NCBI GenBank assembly: GCA_945890495.1
Contig: CAMDCO010000012.1
Location: 1 to 50,301, forward strand
From: Bordetella parapertussis
GTDB taxonomy: Bacteria > Pseudomonadota > Gammaproteobacteria > Burkholderiales > Thiobacillaceae
Direction of reading: 5' to 3'
Length of the DNA: 50,301 bases
Below the pieces are notes generated by a model that ran no database searches, was not told the origin of the DNA, and was given only the letters and a program-made list of their open reading frames with translations. Both the position numbers and the translations under genes were made by a program. This document shows positions 18,061 through 28,938 of this stretch, piece by piece. Every line of letters starts with the position of its first letter. Positions within the stretch are counted from its first letter, which is position 1.

Positions 18061-21000
18061 GGGGCCTGGGGCTCAAGGGTCTTCGCTTGATCACCGCGCC
18101 CAGACCGTAACCGCTCGAAGGCGAGATAGATGACCGGCGTGGTGAACAGGGTCAGCAACTGGCTCAGCAGGAGGCCGCCGACCATGGCGATACCCAGCGG
18201 CTGACGCAATTCCGCCCCCATCCCCTGCCCCAGCATCAGCGGCAAGGCCCCAAGCAAGGCCGCCAGCGTGGTCATCAGGATGGGCCGAAAACGCAGCAAA
18301 CAGGCCTGCTCGATCGCTGCACGCGGGGTCAGGCCTTCGCGCTGCGCGGTCAACGCGTAGTCAATCATCAGGATGGCATTCTTCTTGACGATACCGATCA
18401 GCAGCAAGATCCCCAGCAGACCGATCAGGTCCAAACCACGCCCCGTCAGCCACAGGGCCAGCAAGGCCCCGACGCCGGCCGAAGGCAAGGTCGACAGAAT
18501 AGTGATCGGGTGGATCGCACTCTCATAGAGCACGCCCAGGACGATGTACATCACCACAATAGCGGCCACGATCAGCCACAGGGTGTAACCGAGCGAGGCC
18601 TGAAAGGCCAGCGCAGCACCCTCGAAACGCGTCTCGATCTGCGGCGGCCGCCCGGACTCCGTCTCCAGCTCGTCCTCGGCGGTTCGAATGGCATCGACCG
18701 CCTCACCCAACGAGGCCCCGTCTGCCAGATTAAAAGAGATCGTGGCCGCCGGAAACTGACCCACATGACGGATCGCCAGCGCCGTCTGCCGTTCGCTGAG
18801 TCGTGCCACACTGGAAAGAGGTACCGGGCGGCCGCTGGCCGTTGCCACCGGGATGGCCAGCAAGGCCTCGGGGCCCGATGCAAGGCCGGATGCAGTAGCC
18901 ATCCCAGCCTCTAACACCACGCGATACTGGTTGGCCTGGGTAAAGACGGTGGAGATCTGGCGCTGACCAAAGGCATCGTAGAGGGCTTGGTCGATATCCA
19001 CCATGCGAATCCCCAGTCGTGCCGCCGCATCACGATCAATCTCCAGCCGCGCCTCAAGCCCATCCTCCTGCAGGTCGCTGGCGACATCACGCAGCACCGG
19101 AATGGATTGCAGACGCTCCACCAGTTGCGGGGTCCACTGACTCAGTGCGGCACGGTCAGGAGAACTGAGCAGGAAACGGTACTGGGTGCGCGCCACCTGA
19201 TCTTCCACGGTGAGGTCCTGGACGGGTTGCAGATAGAGCCGGATGCCCATCACTTGTTCCGCCGCCGCAGAAAGACGCGCCATCACCACCGGCGCCGAGT
19301 CACGCTCAGCCAAGGGTTTTAGGGTGATGGACATGCGCCCGCTATTGAGGGTCGCATTACCGCCGTCCACCCCGATATGCGAGGCCACGGCGGCCACGGC
19401 CGGATCACGCAGAAGCGTCTGCACCAAGGCCTGCTGGCGCACGCTCATGGCGGTGAAAGAGACCGTGCCGGGGGCCTGGGTTACTCCCTGCAGGAGACCA
19501 CTGTCCTGCACCGGAAAGAAGCCCTTGGGGATGAAGACATAGAGGACAACGGTCAGGATGAGGGTCAAGGCGAAGGCCGCCAGGGCCAGCGGCTGGCGGG
19601 CCAGAACCCATTGCAGGGCGCGTCCATAGTGCGCCGCCAAGGCCGTCAGCCAACGCGGCGGCTCGGCCTCGCGGCGCAGCAGACGCGCCGACAGCATGGG
19701 GGTCAGGGTCAAAGACACGAAGGCAGAGATCAGGATGGCCACCGCCAGGGTAATGGCAAACTCGTGGAACAAGCGCCCCACGATATCGCCCATGAACAAC
19801 AACGGAATCAGCACCGCAATCAACGAGAAGGTCAGCGAAAGGATGGTGAAACCAATCTGCCGTGCGCCGTTAAGGGCGGCATCAATCGCGCGTTCTCCCG
19901 CCTCGACCCGGCGCGCGATGACCTCGATCATGACGATGGCATCGTCCACCACAAAGCCGGTGGCGATGGTCAGCGCCATCAAGGTCAGGTTGTTAAGCGA
20001 AAATCCCGCCAGATACATGACCCCGAAGGTCCCCACCAGGGACAAGGGCACGGCGAGACTGGGAATGAGGGTCGCCGGCAGGCTGCGCAGGAAGAGGAAA
20101 ATCACCATCACCACCAGGGCGACGGCCAGCAACAACTCAAACTGTACCGCCGCGACCGAGGCGCGCACCGTCACCGTGCGGTCGGCCAGCAGGGCCACAT
20201 TAAGGCTCCCCGGCAAACTGGTCTGCAACTGTGGCAACAGGGCCTTAACCCGTTCGGCCACCTCGACCACATTCGCGCCGGGCTGGCGTTGCACCTGCAG
20301 AATCACAGCGGCGTGCTCGCCGGACCAAGCCGCCAGACGGGTGTTCTCGGCATCGTGTACGACCTCGGCAACGGCCCCCAGACGCAGCGGACTGCCATTA
20401 CGCCAGGCTAGGATCAGGGCCCGATAGGCCTCCGCCGACTGCAACTGGTCGTTGATATCCAGCGTAGTGGCGCGCTGCGGCCCGTCAAAACTCCCCTTGG
20501 GCAGATGGACATTGGCATTGGCAATAGCCGTGCGAACCTCGGCGAGGGTCAACCCTGCGGCGGCCAGGACCTGCGGGTTGACCCGCACCCGCACGGCCGG
20601 GCGGCGCCCACCCGCGATGCTGACCCGACCCACCCCAGGCACCTGGGCCAATTTCTGCGCCAACCGGGTCTCGACCAGATCGTGAATGGCCGGGACGGTT
20701 TGGCTGTCCGAGGTCACCGCCAAGGTCAGGATCGGCGCATCGGCCGGGTTGACCTTGCTGTACAGCGGCGGCATGGGCAGGTCGTCCGGGAGAAGCTGGG
20801 TCGCGGCATTGATCGCCGCCTGCACCTGTTGCTCGGCCACATCCAGCGGCAGATCGAGAGTGAAACGCAGGGTGATCAGTGAAGCCCCGCCCGAACTGGT
20901 CGAGGACATCTGTTGCAGACCGGGCAGTTGGCCAAACTGACGCTCCAGCGGGGCCGTCACCCCGGCCGTCATCCAGTCGGGACTGGCCCCGGGGTAGAGC

Positions 21001-21146
21001 GTGGTGACCTCGATGGTCGGATAATCTACCTCCGGCAATGCCGACAAGGGCAGCATCCGATAGGCAATCAATCCACTGAGCAGGATCGCGACCATGATCA
21101 GGCTGGTCGCGATCGGACGCAGGATGAACAGACGCGAGAGATTCAT
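18057..21146 (-). CDS. RND multidrug efflux transporter (MdtB-like)
   Basis: A 1029-residue RND pump of the HAE1 group, homologous to its downstream neighbour. [20 protein letters not shown] is the first membrane segment. The proton-relay aspartates are in [15 protein letters not shown], and [20 protein letters not shown] is near the C-terminus. Paired RND genes behind one adaptor match the MdtABC arrangement, in which a heterotrimer exports bile salts, novobiocin and similar compounds in E. coli. The substrate here is unknown. It overlaps the adaptor stop and the next RND start by ATGA, so the three are translationally coupled. Confidence 0.88.
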   Translation of the reverse strand: MNLSRLFILRPIATSLIMVAILLSGLIAYRMLPLSALPEVDYPTIEVTTLYPGASPDWMTAGVTAPLERQFGQLPGLQQMSSTSSGGASLITLRFTLDLPLDVAEQQVQAAINAATQLLPDDLPMPPLYSKVNPADAPILTLAVTSDSQTVPAIHDLVETRLAQKLAQVPGVGRVSIAGGRRPAVRVRVNPQVLAAAGLTLAEVRTAIANANVHLPKGSFDGPQRATTLDINDQLQSAEAYRALILAWRNGSPLRLGAVAEVVHDAENTRLAAWSGEHAAVILQVQRQPGANVVEVAERVKALLPQLQTSLPGSLNVALLADRTVTVRASVAAVQFELLLAVALVVMVIFLFLRSLPATLIPSLAVPLSLVGTFGVMYLAGFSLNNLTLMALTIATGFVVDDAIVMIEVIARRVEAGERAIDAALNGARQIGFTILSLTFSLIAVLIPLLFMGDIVGRLFHEFAITLAVAILISAFVSLTLTPMLSARLLRREAEPPRWLTALAAHYGRALQWVLARQPLALAAFALTLILTVVLYVFIPKGFFPVQDSGLLQGVTQAPGTVSFTAMSVRQQALVQTLLRDPAVAAVASHIGVDGGNATLNSGRMSITLKPLAERDSAPVVMARLSAAAEQVMGIRLYLQPVQDLTVEDQVARTQYRFLLSSPDRAALSQWTPQLVERLQSIPVLRDVASDLQEDGLEARLEIDRDAAARLGIRMVDIDQALYDAFGQRQISTVFTQANQYRVVLEAGMATASGLASGPEALLAIPVATASGRPVPLSSVARLSERQTALAIRHVGQFPAATISFNLADGASLGEAVDAIRTAEDELETESGRPPQIETRFEGAALAFQASLGYTLWLIVAAIVVMYIVLGVLYESAIHPITILSTLPSAGVGALLALWLTGRGLDLIGLLGILLLIGIVKKNAILMIDYALTAQREGLTPRAAIEQACLLRFRPILMTTLAALLGALPLMLGQGMGAELRQPLGIAMVGGLLLSQLLTLFTTPVIYLAFERLRSGRGDQAKTLEPQAP

Positions 21147-22411
21147 TGCGCCGGCCGCCGCCCTTCGCCCTTATCGCCACTGCCCTTATCGCCCTTGCGG
21201 CCTTTACCGCTGCCCTCAGCGCCCGACGCAGAGGTCACGATACGCGCCATCGCCCCGTCACGCAGGCGATCGGCCCCATCCGTTACCAGGCGATCGCCCG
21301 CCTTGATCGCATCCGTCCCGGCAATCGCGGTCCAGCCGGCCTCGCTCACATCCGGCGTCACCGGCACGACAGCAACACGCCCGTCCGCCGCGACGCGATA
21401 GACGAAGGCCCCGCGCGCGCCTCGCTGAATGGCATTGACCGGGACCTGCATGGCCTGTGGGCGCACCTCCAGCAGCAGGCGCACATTGACGAACTGGTTG
21501 GCGTACAGACGCGCATCGCGATTATCGAACCCCGCCTTGAGACGAATCGTGCCGGTCGCCACATCAATCTGATTATCAAGGCTCAACAGTCGCCCGACAG
21601 CCAGCCGTTCGCGCTGTCCGGAATCCCAGGCCTCCACTCGCAGCGACTGCCGGGCTTGGCGTGTCCGCAAGTCGGAAAGATAGCGCTCAGGGAGAGCAAA
21701 AACGGCATTGGCCGGCTGAGTCTGAGTGATGAGGGTGAGGCCCTGCGTATCATTGGCCCGCACCAAATTGCCCGCATCTATCTGCCGCAGGCCGATCTGC
21801 CCGTCCAGCGGGGCCAAGATACGGGTGTAAGACAGCTGCAGACGGGCATTATCAACTTGCGCTCGATCCATCGCCACGGCACCTTGATACTGGCGCACCA
21901 AGGCCTCTTGCGTATCGAGTTGCTGCCGGGAGGCGGCGTCCTTGGCCCACAGATCCTTGTAGCGGGCGAGGTCGCGCTGGGCGTTGTCCAGCAAGGCCTG
22001 ATCGCGGATCAGTTGTCCCTGAGCCTGATCAAGCTGGATCTTGAACGGCTGTGCATCCAGCTCAGCCAGAAGATCCCCCTTCTTCACCCGCTGCCCTTCG
22101 CGGAAGGTCACTTTCTGTAGCACCCCGTCAACGCGCGCCCGCACCGTCACCATCCGCTCGGGAATGACCGTCCCGATCGCATCCAGCCAAACGGAGAGAT
22201 CCGTCTGCCGCGCGGCCAGAACCTGAACCGGCTGAGGACGATTGCCAGACTTGCCCGCCGAGCCACCCGAGGCCGCGCCCCCAGCCGATGTCGCCTTGCC
22301 CTCGATCCAGGCCGACAGACTGCCTGCCGCGGCCAGCAGCAAGAGGACCACCAAGGCAATAAGCCACCTGCGACGGGGCTTGCGAGGAACTTCCAGGGAT
22401 TGATTAGGCAT
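21143..22411 (-). CDS. RND efflux periplasmic adaptor (MdtA-like)
   Basis: A 422-residue membrane fusion protein. A basic N-terminus (KPRRR) precedes one membrane helix (about 14-33). A lipoyl-like half ([26 protein letters not shown]), an alpha hairpin, the second lipoyl half ([20 protein letters not shown]) and a beta-barrel domain follow, ending in a charged Gly/Lys/Asp-rich tail. ATG 22411 gives an MdtA-like length. The frame is open 73 codons further but then overlaps the 3' end of amt. First gene of the efflux operon; the 103-base gap to amt shows no clear promoter. Confidence 0.85.
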   Translation of the reverse strand: MPNQSLEVPRKPRRRWLIALVVLLLLAAAGSLSAWIEGKATSAGGAASGGSAGKSGNRPQPVQVLAARQTDLSVWLDAIGTVIPERMVTVRARVDGVLQKVTFREGQRVKKGDLLAELDAQPFKIQLDQAQGQLIRDQALLDNAQRDLARYKDLWAKDAASRQQLDTQEALVRQYQGAVAMDRAQVDNARLQLSYTRILAPLDGQIGLRQIDAGNLVRANDTQGLTLITQTQPANAVFALPERYLSDLRTRQARQSLRVEAWDSGQRERLAVGRLLSLDNQIDVATGTIRLKAGFDNRDARLYANQFVNVRLLLEVRPQAMQVPVNAIQRGARGAFVYRVAADGRVAVVPVTPDVSEAGWTAIAGTDAIKAGDRLVTDGADRLRDGAMARIVTSASGAEGSGKGRKGDKGSGDKGEGRRPAQ

Positions 22412-22514
22412 CGTCACAACCGTGTCAAAAACAGCACGGCGCAACGATAACAGGAATTGCGCCGGGGGTCGCCCAGCCAGCGCTCGGGCCGTGAACGACA
22501 CCCCGATGGAAAAA

Positions 22515-23813
22515 CTACCAGTTGGTCTCGCGCTCCGGCATCGAGGAGATCTTGTGGATGGAGAGATCGGCCCCCTCGAATTCCTGCTCTGCATCGAGGC
22601 GAATGCCGACCGTCGCCTTAAGGGTGCCATAAACCAAGACTCCCCCGATCAGCGCAATGGCCACACCCAACACGGTACCTGCCAGTTGCGCCGTAAAGCT
22701 CACCCCACCCAAGCCACCGAAGGCCTGCAGACCAAAGATACCGGCCGCGATACCGCCCCAGGCACCACACAGGCCGTGCAGCGGCCAAACGCCCAGGACA
22801 TCATCAATCTTCCAGCGGTTTTGGGTGATGGTAAACATCCACACGAACAAGCCACCCGCAATCGCGCCGGTCGCCAGGGCACCCAGCGGATGCATCAGGT
22901 CCGAACCCGCGCAGACCGCCACCAAACCGGCCAGCGGGCCGTTGTGGATAAAACCGGGGTCGTTCTTGCCAATCACGAGGGCGGCCAGGGTGCCACCCAC
23001 CATCGCCATCAGCGAGTTAACCGCGACCAAGCCAGAGACCGCTTCCACAGACTGCGCCGACATCACATTGAAACCAAACCAACCGACGGTAAGGATCCAG
23101 GCCCCCAAGGCCAGGAAGGGAATGCTGGACGGGGGATGCGCCGCCACCCGACCGTCCTTGTGATAACGGCCACGCCGTGCACCCAAGAGAAGGACCGCCG
23201 GCAAGGCAATCCAGCCGCCCACCGCATGCACCACGACGGAGCCCGCAAAGTCGTGGAACTTGGCCCCCAGATTGGCCTCCATCCAAGCCTGCACACCATA
23301 GTTGCCGTTCCAGGCAATCCCCTCAAAGAAGGGATAAACGAAGCCTACTAGGAGAAAGGTCGCGGCCAGTTGCGGATTAAAGCGGGCGCGCTCGGCGATG
23401 CCACCGGAGACAATCGCGGGAATCGCGGCCGCAAAGGTCAGCAAGAAGAAGAACTTGACCAGGGCAAAGCCGTTCTTTTCAGCCAGGACCTGTGCGCCGG
23501 AGAAGAAATCAATCCCGTAGGCCAGGCTGTAACCGACGAAGAAATAGGCGATGGTCGAGACCGAAAAGTCCGTCATGATCTTGACCAGCGCGTTGACCTG
23601 ATTCTTGCGCCGCACGGTGCCTAATTCCAGAAAGGCAAACCCCGCGTGCATCGCGAGGACCATGATGGCCCCCAGAAGGACAAAGAGGACATCAGAACCG
23701 GACTTAAGGGTTTCCATGAGGGGGCTTCCTGATAACGAAAACAGATGCCAAACCAAAGCAATAAAGATGCCAACAGGGAATACCCAACCCAATATCCAGG
23801 GTACACGACGCAC
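22515..23813 (-). CDS. amt: Ammonium transporter Amt
   Basis: A 432-residue polytopic membrane protein of the Amt/Mep/Rh family. The N-terminal hydrophobic segment (about 6-28) may be a signal or extra helix. About eleven helices follow. The pore twin histidines are His196 (VVVHAVGG) and His346 (WPLHGLCGAWGG), and family blocks AMHAGFAFLELGTVRRKN and DDVLGVWPLHGLCG are intact. ATG 23813 is used; ATG 23717 would remove the first segment. No glnK is adjacent in the window. NtrC-like palindromes about 145 bases upstream suggest nitrogen control. Confidence 0.9.
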   Translation of the reverse strand: MRRVPWILGWVFPVGIFIALVWHLFSLSGSPLMETLKSGSDVLFVLLGAIMVLAMHAGFAFLELGTVRRKNQVNALVKIMTDFSVSTIAYFFVGYSLAYGIDFFSGAQVLAEKNGFALVKFFFLLTFAAAIPAIVSGGIAERARFNPQLAATFLLVGFVYPFFEGIAWNGNYGVQAWMEANLGAKFHDFAGSVVVHAVGGWIALPAVLLLGARRGRYHKDGRVAAHPPSSIPFLALGAWILTVGWFGFNVMSAQSVEAVSGLVAVNSLMAMVGGTLAALVIGKNDPGFIHNGPLAGLVAVCAGSDLMHPLGALATGAIAGGLFVWMFTITQNRWKIDDVLGVWPLHGLCGAWGGIAAGIFGLQAFGGLGGVSFTAQLAGTVLGVAIALIGGVLVYGTLKATVGIRLDAEQEFEGADLSIHKISSMPERETNW

Positions 23814-23956
23814 CGGATTGGATTGGATCGCCTAAATCCTAATGCCGCCGTCCTAGCGCATTGATTTATCAATGCGAACAGTTTTATTTCTGTTGTAGCG
23901 ACAGGTGTGCGGCGTGCCACATGGATCGCAAAACAAGGCCGTCAGGCAAGATATGC

Positions 23957-23994
23957 GCACCATAACGGTGCAGACCATGACACACCGTGGTGCA
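23957..23994 (-). promoter_or_regulatory. NtrC-like binding palindromes upstream of amt
   Basis: On the minus strand TGCACCGTTATGGTGC (23972-23957) closely matches the NtrC enhancer consensus, and a weaker TGCACCACGGTGTG lies at 23994-23981. They are about 145-180 bases upstream of amt, the usual enhancer distance. A TGGCACG that could be a sigma-54 -24 element is at 23919-23913, but it lacks a proper -12 GC, so the promoter itself is not proven. Confidence 0.45.
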
Positions 23995-24007
23995 TCAGGT
24001 CGGCCGA

Positions 24008-24811
24008 TTACTTCTGCTCGGCCTCGATGCGATCGAGTTCAGCGTCCATTTCAGCGTCAGTCATCGGCTGATAATCCGATGAAGGCGGTGCGACCGAACG
24101 ATTGCGCACCAGAACGCCCGCAATGATGACCCCAAGCTCGTAAAGCAACCAGAGCGGGATGGCGAGCATCAGCTGAGAAATGACATCCGGCGGGGTGAAG
24201 ATGGCGCCGATCACAAAGGCACCGACGATGACATAGGGCCGAGCCTCGCGAAACTGATCGATACTCACCATGCCCATCAGGGCGAGGGCGATCACGACGA
24301 TGGGGACCTCGAAAGTAATTCCGAAGGCCATAAACATGGTGATCACAAAATCGAGGTACTTGTTGATGTCGGTCATCACGGCAACGCCTTGCGGGGCGAT
24401 CCCCACCACAAAACCGAAGACCACCGGAAAGACCAGGAAATAGGCAAAGGCCATGCCGCAGACAAAGAGAAACAGACTCGCTACGGTCAGCGGTACGATC
24501 ATCTTTTTTTCATGCGCGTAGAGACCGGGCGAAATGAAAGACCAGACCTGATACAGGATGTAGGGCAAGGCCCCTAAGAAGGCCGTCATCATGGCCACCT
24601 TGACCGGCACAAAAAAGGGCGTAACCACATCCGTGGCGATCATCTGCCCGCCCTTGGGCAGACTGTTCAGCATCGGCTGCGCCAGCAGGGCATAGAGGTC
24701 GTTGGCCCACGGAAACAGGCACACAAACAACACGATCCAGGCCAGCGCCGCACGCAACAAACGGTCGCGCAGCTCCAGCAAGTGGTTGATAAAGGTCTGC
24801 TGGCTATCCAT
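24008..24811 (-). CDS. tatC: Twin-arginine translocase subunit TatC
   Basis: A 267-residue inner-membrane protein with six predicted helices. The TatC signature is intact: FINHLLELRDRLLR at the N-terminus (signal-peptide recognition region), LPYILYQVWSFISPGLYAHEK, and FGITFEVPIVV. It forms the receptor core of the Tat system with TatB. The start overlaps the tatB stop (TAATG). It ends the leftward mla-his-tat block. The acidic C-terminal tail is longer than in E. coli. Confidence 0.95.
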   Translation of the reverse strand: MDSQQTFINHLLELRDRLLRAALAWIVLFVCLFPWANDLYALLAQPMLNSLPKGGQMIATDVVTPFFVPVKVAMMTAFLGALPYILYQVWSFISPGLYAHEKKMIVPLTVASLFLFVCGMAFAYFLVFPVVFGFVVGIAPQGVAVMTDINKYLDFVITMFMAFGITFEVPIVVIALALMGMVSIDQFREARPYVIVGAFVIGAIFTPPDVISQLMLAIPLWLLYELGVIIAGVLVRNRSVAPPSSDYQPMTDAEMDAELDRIEAEQK

Positions 24812-25347
24812 TAAAACAAGGCCGCCTGGCGGGATGCCTCGGACGGAGGCGGGATCAAGATCGGATCGGGATCCGGCAAATCGGCCGTCATCGCATCGGC
24901 CTCGATCGCTTCATTCAGACTCTCCTCAACCGGCAAGCGATCTATCTCAGGATGGGCATATTCAATAATCGCGCGCGGTCCAGCGGCATCCAGCTCAGCC
25001 TCCACCTCGGCATCCGTCTTGGCCGTCTGCGCCTGTTCGCTATCGGTCACGCCGAGGGCCACCGACAGGCGTTCCTCAGGGTTCAAGTCGCGCTTCAGAG
25101 CGACTTCGGTTTCAGCGGCGATGATTTCATATTTTTGCGCCGAGGCCTTCATCTCTTCCTGAAACTTCTTCAACTCTTCAAGCTTCATCTCACGATTGAC
25201 ATCATCCTTGACCTGAGCCGCATAGCGGTTGAGCTTGCCCAGCCACCCCCCCACCGTACGGGCGACCTTGGGCAAGCGCTCCGGGCCAATCACGACCAGG
25301 GCGACAATACCAATAACGAGGAGTTCAGAAAAACCGATGTCGAACAT
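24811..25347 (-). CDS. tatB: Sec-independent translocase protein TatB
   Basis: A 178-residue protein with the TatB opening MFDIGFSELLVIGIVALVVIGPERLP, an N-terminal membrane helix with Glu8, a hinge and an amphipathic helix, then a long acidic helical tail. With TatC it binds twin-arginine signal peptides. Coupled to tatC by a one-base overlap and 82 bases after tatA. Confidence 0.93.
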   Translation of the reverse strand: MFDIGFSELLVIGIVALVVIGPERLPKVARTVGGWLGKLNRYAAQVKDDVNREMKLEELKKFQEEMKASAQKYEIIAAETEVALKRDLNPEERLSVALGVTDSEQAQTAKTDAEVEAELDAAGPRAIIEYAHPEIDRLPVEESLNEAIEADAMTADLPDPDPILIPPPSEASRQAALF

Positions 25348-25429
25348 GAAGGGTCAGTTAAGCGTCAAGAACCGGGGACCGGTGATTAAAGATCAAGAGC
25401 CTGCCGGCTCTCTGCTCACTACCTCAACT

Positions 25430-25663
25430 TCAGGACTGCTGTTTGCTCTTGACCTCACCCTCGACGGTGTGGCCAGCCATATCTTCCTGACGCGGCAGTT
25501 CGGTGGGGGCCGCGCCCTTGTTCTTCTCTTCGTTCATGGCGTCCTTGAAATTCTTGACCGCGCCGCCAAGATCTCCACCCATATTGCGCAACTTCTTGGT
25601 GCCAAAGATCAGCAACACAATCAACAACACAATCACCCAATGCCAGAGGCTGAAACTACCCAT
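25430..25663 (-). CDS. tatA: Sec-independent translocase protein TatA
   Basis: A 77-residue protein: one short membrane helix (about 4-20), the [20 protein letters not shown] hinge and amphipathic helix characteristic of TatA, and a charged tail. It forms the transport pore. A good ribosome site (AGGAGAG) stands 6-8 bases before the ATG. Order tatA-tatB-tatC is standard. Confidence 0.95.
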   Translation of the reverse strand: MGSFSLWHWVIVLLIVLLIFGTKKLRNMGGDLGGAVKNFKDAMNEEKNKGAAPTELPRQEDMAGHTVEGEVKSKQQS

Positions 25664-25680
25664 ATCTCTCTCCTAAAAAA

Positions 25681-26028
25681 TTACAGTCGGTGCGGGCGAT
25701 AGTCCGCAGATTCACCACCAAATACATGCATATGCAAGTGATACACCTCTTGCCCACCGCCAGGACCGGTATTGATGACGGTACGAAACCCATTGTTCAG
25801 GCCCTGCTCCTTGGCCAGCATCGGTGCCAACAGCAGCATCCGACCCAACATCAGTTCATGCCGGGCATGCGCCTCATCCAGTCTGGCAATATGCTCCTTG
25901 GGGATGATCATGAAATGCACCGGCGCGGCCGGGTTGATGTCGTGGAAGGCAAATAGCTCACCATCCTCATACACCTTTTTGCACGGGATCTCGCCCGCCA
26001 CAATCTTGCAAAAAATACAGTCACTCAT
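25681..26028 (-). CDS. hinT: HIT-family (HinT-like) nucleotide hydrolase
   Basis: A 115-residue histidine-triad protein. The opening CIFCKIVAGEIPCKKVYEDG with two zinc-type cysteines and the catalytic triad HLHMHVFGG near the C-terminus identify it as a HinT-type purine nucleoside phosphoramidase. Between hisE and tatA, its usual place in betaproteobacterial his-tat clusters. The start is 3 bases from the hisE stop. Confidence 0.93.
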   Translation of the reverse strand: MSDCIFCKIVAGEIPCKKVYEDGELFAFHDINPAAPVHFMIIPKEHIARLDEAHARHELMLGRMLLLAPMLAKEQGLNNGFRTVINTGPGGGQEVYHLHMHVFGGESADYRPHRL

Positions 26029-26031
26029 CGC

Positions 26032-26352
26032 TTACGCCTTCCGGCTTGCTTTCTCTGTAATGCCGGACAGGCCTTCGCGCCGCGCCAGTTCGGCCAGTAC
26101 CGCTTCAGGGCGAATACCCTGCTGTGCCAGCAAAACGAGCGTATGAAACCACAGGTCAGCGGTTTCATACACCACCTTGTCCGCCACACCGTCCTTGGCC
26201 GCCATGATCGTCTCGGCCGCCTCTTCGGCCACCTTCTTCAGGATGGCGTCCAGGCCCTTGGCGTACAGCTTGGCCACATAGGAGGTCGCCGGATCCGCGC
26301 CACGACGCGCCTCCAGGGTATCGGCCAAGCGGCTTAAAATGTCTTCGTTCAT
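26032..26352 (-). CDS. hisE: Phosphoribosyl-ATP pyrophosphatase HisE
   Basis: A 106-residue MazG-like helical enzyme for the second step of histidine synthesis (PR-ATP to PR-AMP). [17 protein letters not shown] holds the metal-binding glutamates, and the [15 protein letters not shown] block is typical. ATG 26352 is chosen because it overlaps the hisI stop by ATGA and fits the family length. Separate hisE and hisI differ from the fused enterobacterial hisIE. Confidence 0.95.
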   Translation of the reverse strand: MNEDILSRLADTLEARRGADPATSYVAKLYAKGLDAILKKVAEEAAETIMAAKDGVADKVVYETADLWFHTLVLLAQQGIRPEAVLAELARREGLSGITEKASRKA

Positions 26353-26756
26353 CCGTAAATCGTCTTCGGGTCTTTTAACACAGGGTCCACAGCTTGCCAT
26401 GCCCCCTCAACCAAGCGTTCAAAAAAGCAGCTGCGGCGACCGGTGTGACAGGCAATGCCGCCGGTCTGCCGCACCTTGAGCAGGATGACATCCCGGTCAC
26501 AGTCCGTGCGAATCTCAACGATCTTCTGGGTGTGACCGGATTCCTCGCCCTTGTGCCACAAGCGCTGGCGCGAGCGCGAATAATACACGGCCTCGCCCAA
26601 TTCAACGGTCTTTGCCAAGGCCTCACGGTCCATCCACGCCACCATCAGGATATCGCCGTTGTCGGCATCTTGAGCAATAACTGGCAAAACAGCCGGCAGG
26701 ACACCCTCCTCAGGCCAGCGAATCTGATCCAGCCAATCGGTGTTCAGTGCCGTCAT
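26349..26756 (-). CDS. hisI: Phosphoribosyl-AMP cyclohydrolase HisI
   Basis: A 135-residue zinc enzyme for the third step of histidine synthesis (PR-AMP to ProFAR). Family blocks are [36 protein letters not shown] and the zinc/metal block [11 protein letters not shown]...[10 protein letters not shown]. The start overlaps the hisF stop (ATGA). Confidence 0.95.
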   Translation of the reverse strand: MTALNTDWLDQIRWPEEGVLPAVLPVIAQDADNGDILMVAWMDREALAKTVELGEAVYYSRSRQRLWHKGEESGHTQKIVEIRTDCDRDVILLKVRQTGGIACHTGRRSCFFERLVEGAWQAVDPVLKDPKTIYG

Positions 26757-27523
26757 AGTCGCACCTCGATGCCGCGCTCCTGCATCACCGCCTTGGCCTG
26801 GCCCACGGTGTATTCGCCAAAATGAAAGATCGACGCGGCCAGCACCGCATCCGCGCCGCCCTTTTGCACGCCGTCAGCCAGGTGTTGCAGGTTGCCGACG
26901 CCCCCGCTAGCGATGACCGGGATGCTAATCGCATCACTCACCGCACGCGTCAAGTTGAGATCGAAACCCGACTTGGCGCCGTCGCGATCCATGCTGGTCA
27001 GCAAGATCTCGCCCGCGCCCAGCGCCTGCATCTTTTGTGCCCATTCCACCGCGTCAATGCCGGTCGGCTTGCGCCCGCCGTGGGTAAAGATCTCCCATTT
27101 TGGCGCAGCGCCCCACACGGTCTGCTTGGCGTCAATGGCGACCACGATGCACTGACTGCCAAAACGGTCGGCGGCATCCTTCACCACCTGCGGATTGAAC
27201 ACCGCCGCCGTATTGATGGATACCTTATCCGCCCCGGCGTTGAGTAGCCGCCGTACATCATCCGGCACCCGCACACCACCGCCCACGGTGAGCGGGATGA
27301 ACACCTGCGACGCGACCGCGTCGATGATGTGCAGAATGAGGTCGCGGTTATCGGAAGTCGCGGTGATGTCGAGAAAGGTCAGTTCGTCCGCACCCTGGTC
27401 GTCATAACGCCGCGCAATCTCCACCGGGTCTCCGGCATCACGCAGGTTAAGAAACTGTACGCCCTTGACCACGCGACCGGCGGTCACATCCATGCAAGGA
27501 ATGATGCGCTTGGCAAGCCCCAT
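26753..27523 (-). CDS. hisF: Imidazole glycerol phosphate synthase cyclase subunit HisF
   Basis: A 256-residue (beta/alpha)8 barrel. [14 protein letters not shown] contains the catalytic Asp (about residue 11), and VVAIDAKQT contains the second catalytic Asp at about 130. The phosphate-binding GGGVR and ASGGVGN loops are intact. It works with HisH to make IGP and AICAR. Three bases separate it from hisA. Confidence 0.96.
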   Translation of the reverse strand: MGLAKRIIPCMDVTAGRVVKGVQFLNLRDAGDPVEIARRYDDQGADELTFLDITATSDNRDLILHIIDAVASQVFIPLTVGGGVRVPDDVRRLLNAGADKVSINTAAVFNPQVVKDAADRFGSQCIVVAIDAKQTVWGAAPKWEIFTHGGRKPTGIDAVEWAQKMQALGAGEILLTSMDRDGAKSGFDLNLTRAVSDAISIPVIASGGVGNLQHLADGVQKGGADAVLAASIFHFGEYTVGQAKAVMQERGIEVRL

Positions 27524-27526
27524 GAA

Positions 27527-28267
27527 TCAGGCCATCAATTCGTCAGAAAGCCGCTGGCCAGCCGAAAAATCAAGCGTGCCTTCGTAAATCGCGCGACCCG
27601 TGATGGCACCCTCAATGCCCTCCCCCGCGACCGCACAGAGGGCGCGAATGTCGTCGAGATTGGTGATGCCCCCGCTAGCGATGACCGGAATGTGCAGGGC
27701 GCGTGCCAGGGCCACGGTCGATTCGATATTGACCCCGGACATCATGCCGTCGCGGCCGATGTCGGTGTATACCACCGACTCGACCCCGTAATCCTGGAAG
27801 CGTTGAGCCAGGTCGATAACCTCGTGATGCGTGACCTTGGACCAGCCATCAACCGCTACCTTGCCGTCCTTGGCGTCGAGGCCGACGATGATATGGCCGG
27901 GAAAGGCATCGCAAGCGTCATGCAGAAAACCAGGGTCTTTGACCGCGGCGCTGCCCAGGATGACATAACGCAGACCCGTATCGAGATAGCGCTCGATGGT
28001 CTCCAGATCGCGGATGCCACCCCCCAGTTGCACGGGAATATCAAGGCCCACCGCCTTGATGATGCCCTCAATCGCCTCCGCATTTTTCGGCTTGCCGGCA
28101 AAGGCACCGTTCAGGTCCACCAGATGCAGGCGGCGCGCACCTTGAGCCAGCCAGTGGCGAGCCATGGCGGCAGGATCATCAGAAAATACGGTAGCGCTGT
28201 CCATTTCGCCTTGACGCAGGCGCACACACTGGCCGTCCTTGAGGTCGATTGCGGGAATCAGAATCAT
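27527..28267 (-). CDS. hisA: ProFAR isomerase HisA
   Basis: A 246-residue (beta/alpha)8 barrel homologous to His[17 protein letters not shown] carries the catalytic Asp8, and [14 protein letters not shown] carries the second Asp at about 128. Converts ProFAR to PRFAR. It lies 39 bases after hisH. Confidence 0.96.
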   Translation of the reverse strand: MILIPAIDLKDGQCVRLRQGEMDSATVFSDDPAAMARHWLAQGARRLHLVDLNGAFAGKPKNAEAIEGIIKAVGLDIPVQLGGGIRDLETIERYLDTGLRYVILGSAAVKDPGFLHDACDAFPGHIIVGLDAKDGKVAVDGWSKVTHHEVIDLAQRFQDYGVESVVYTDIGRDGMMSGVNIESTVALARALHIPVIASGGITNLDDIRALCAVAGEGIEGAITGRAIYEGTLDFSAGQRLSDELMA

Positions 28268-28306
28268 GATGTCAGGAGATTTACGGTTATAAGTTACGGT
28301 TTTGAC

Positions 28307-28936
28307 TTAGGGTTGCCAAGTCACAAAATTGCTCAGCAGGTGTAATCCAGCCGCCGCGCTTTTTTCAGGGTGGAACTGTACCGCGAACCGGTTGTCACGG
28401 GCTACAGCACAGGTAAACGGCGCGGGATAGTCGGCCTCGCCGGCAACAATGGCACGATCCTGCGGCACGACAAAATAGCTGTGCACAAAATAAAAGCGTT
28501 CGCCATCGGCAATGCCGTCCCACAGGGGATGTTCGCCCATCTGGCGCACATTATTCCAGCCCATGTGCGGCACCTTGAGGCGCTCGCCAGCGGCATCGCG
28601 CATGTCCTGGTCAAAGCGTTGCACATCGCCGTCAAACAAGCCCAGGCACGCGGTATTGCCCTCAGCGCTGTGCTCAAACAACACCTGCAGGCCCATGCAG
28701 ATACCCAAAAACGGTCGGGTCGCGGCGGCCGTACAAATCGCCTCACGCAGACCGTGGGCGTCGATGGCGCGCATGCAGTCGGGCGCGGCACCCTGGCCCG
28801 GAAACACCACACGATCGGCCTTGGCAATCTCTGCTGGGTCCGAAGTCACCACAACGGTCTGGCCGCCGGCCACATGCTCCAGCGCCTTGGCCACCGAATG
28901 CAGGTTGCCCATGCCGTAATCAACCACCGCAATCAT
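28307..28936 (-). CDS. hisH: Imidazole glycerol phosphate synthase glutamine amidotransferase HisH
   Basis: A 209-residue class I amidotransferase. The nucleophile is the Cys in GICMGLQVLFE, with the catalytic His-Glu in QFHPEKS near the C-terminus. It supplies ammonia to HisF. It starts 2 bases after the hisB stop. Confidence 0.95.
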   Translation of the reverse strand: MIAVVDYGMGNLHSVAKALEHVAGGQTVVVTSDPAEIAKADRVVFPGQGAAPDCMRAIDAHGLREAICTAAATRPFLGICMGLQVLFEHSAEGNTACLGLFDGDVQRFDQDMRDAAGERLKVPHMGWNNVRQMGEHPLWDGIADGERFYFVHSYFVVPQDRAIVAGEADYPAPFTCAVARDNRFAVQFHPEKSAAAGLHLLSNFVTWQP

Positions 28937-28938
28937 CG

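Noticed and set aside
19377-20411. A 344-codon rightward frame very rich in Gln, His, Arg and Gly.
   Set aside because: It is antisense to the MdtB-like RND gene. The composition reflects the complement of RND codons.
23913-23930. A full sigma-54 promoter for amt.
   Set aside because: TGGCACG is present but the GC at -12 is missing at the required distance, so only the NtrC-like sites are reported.
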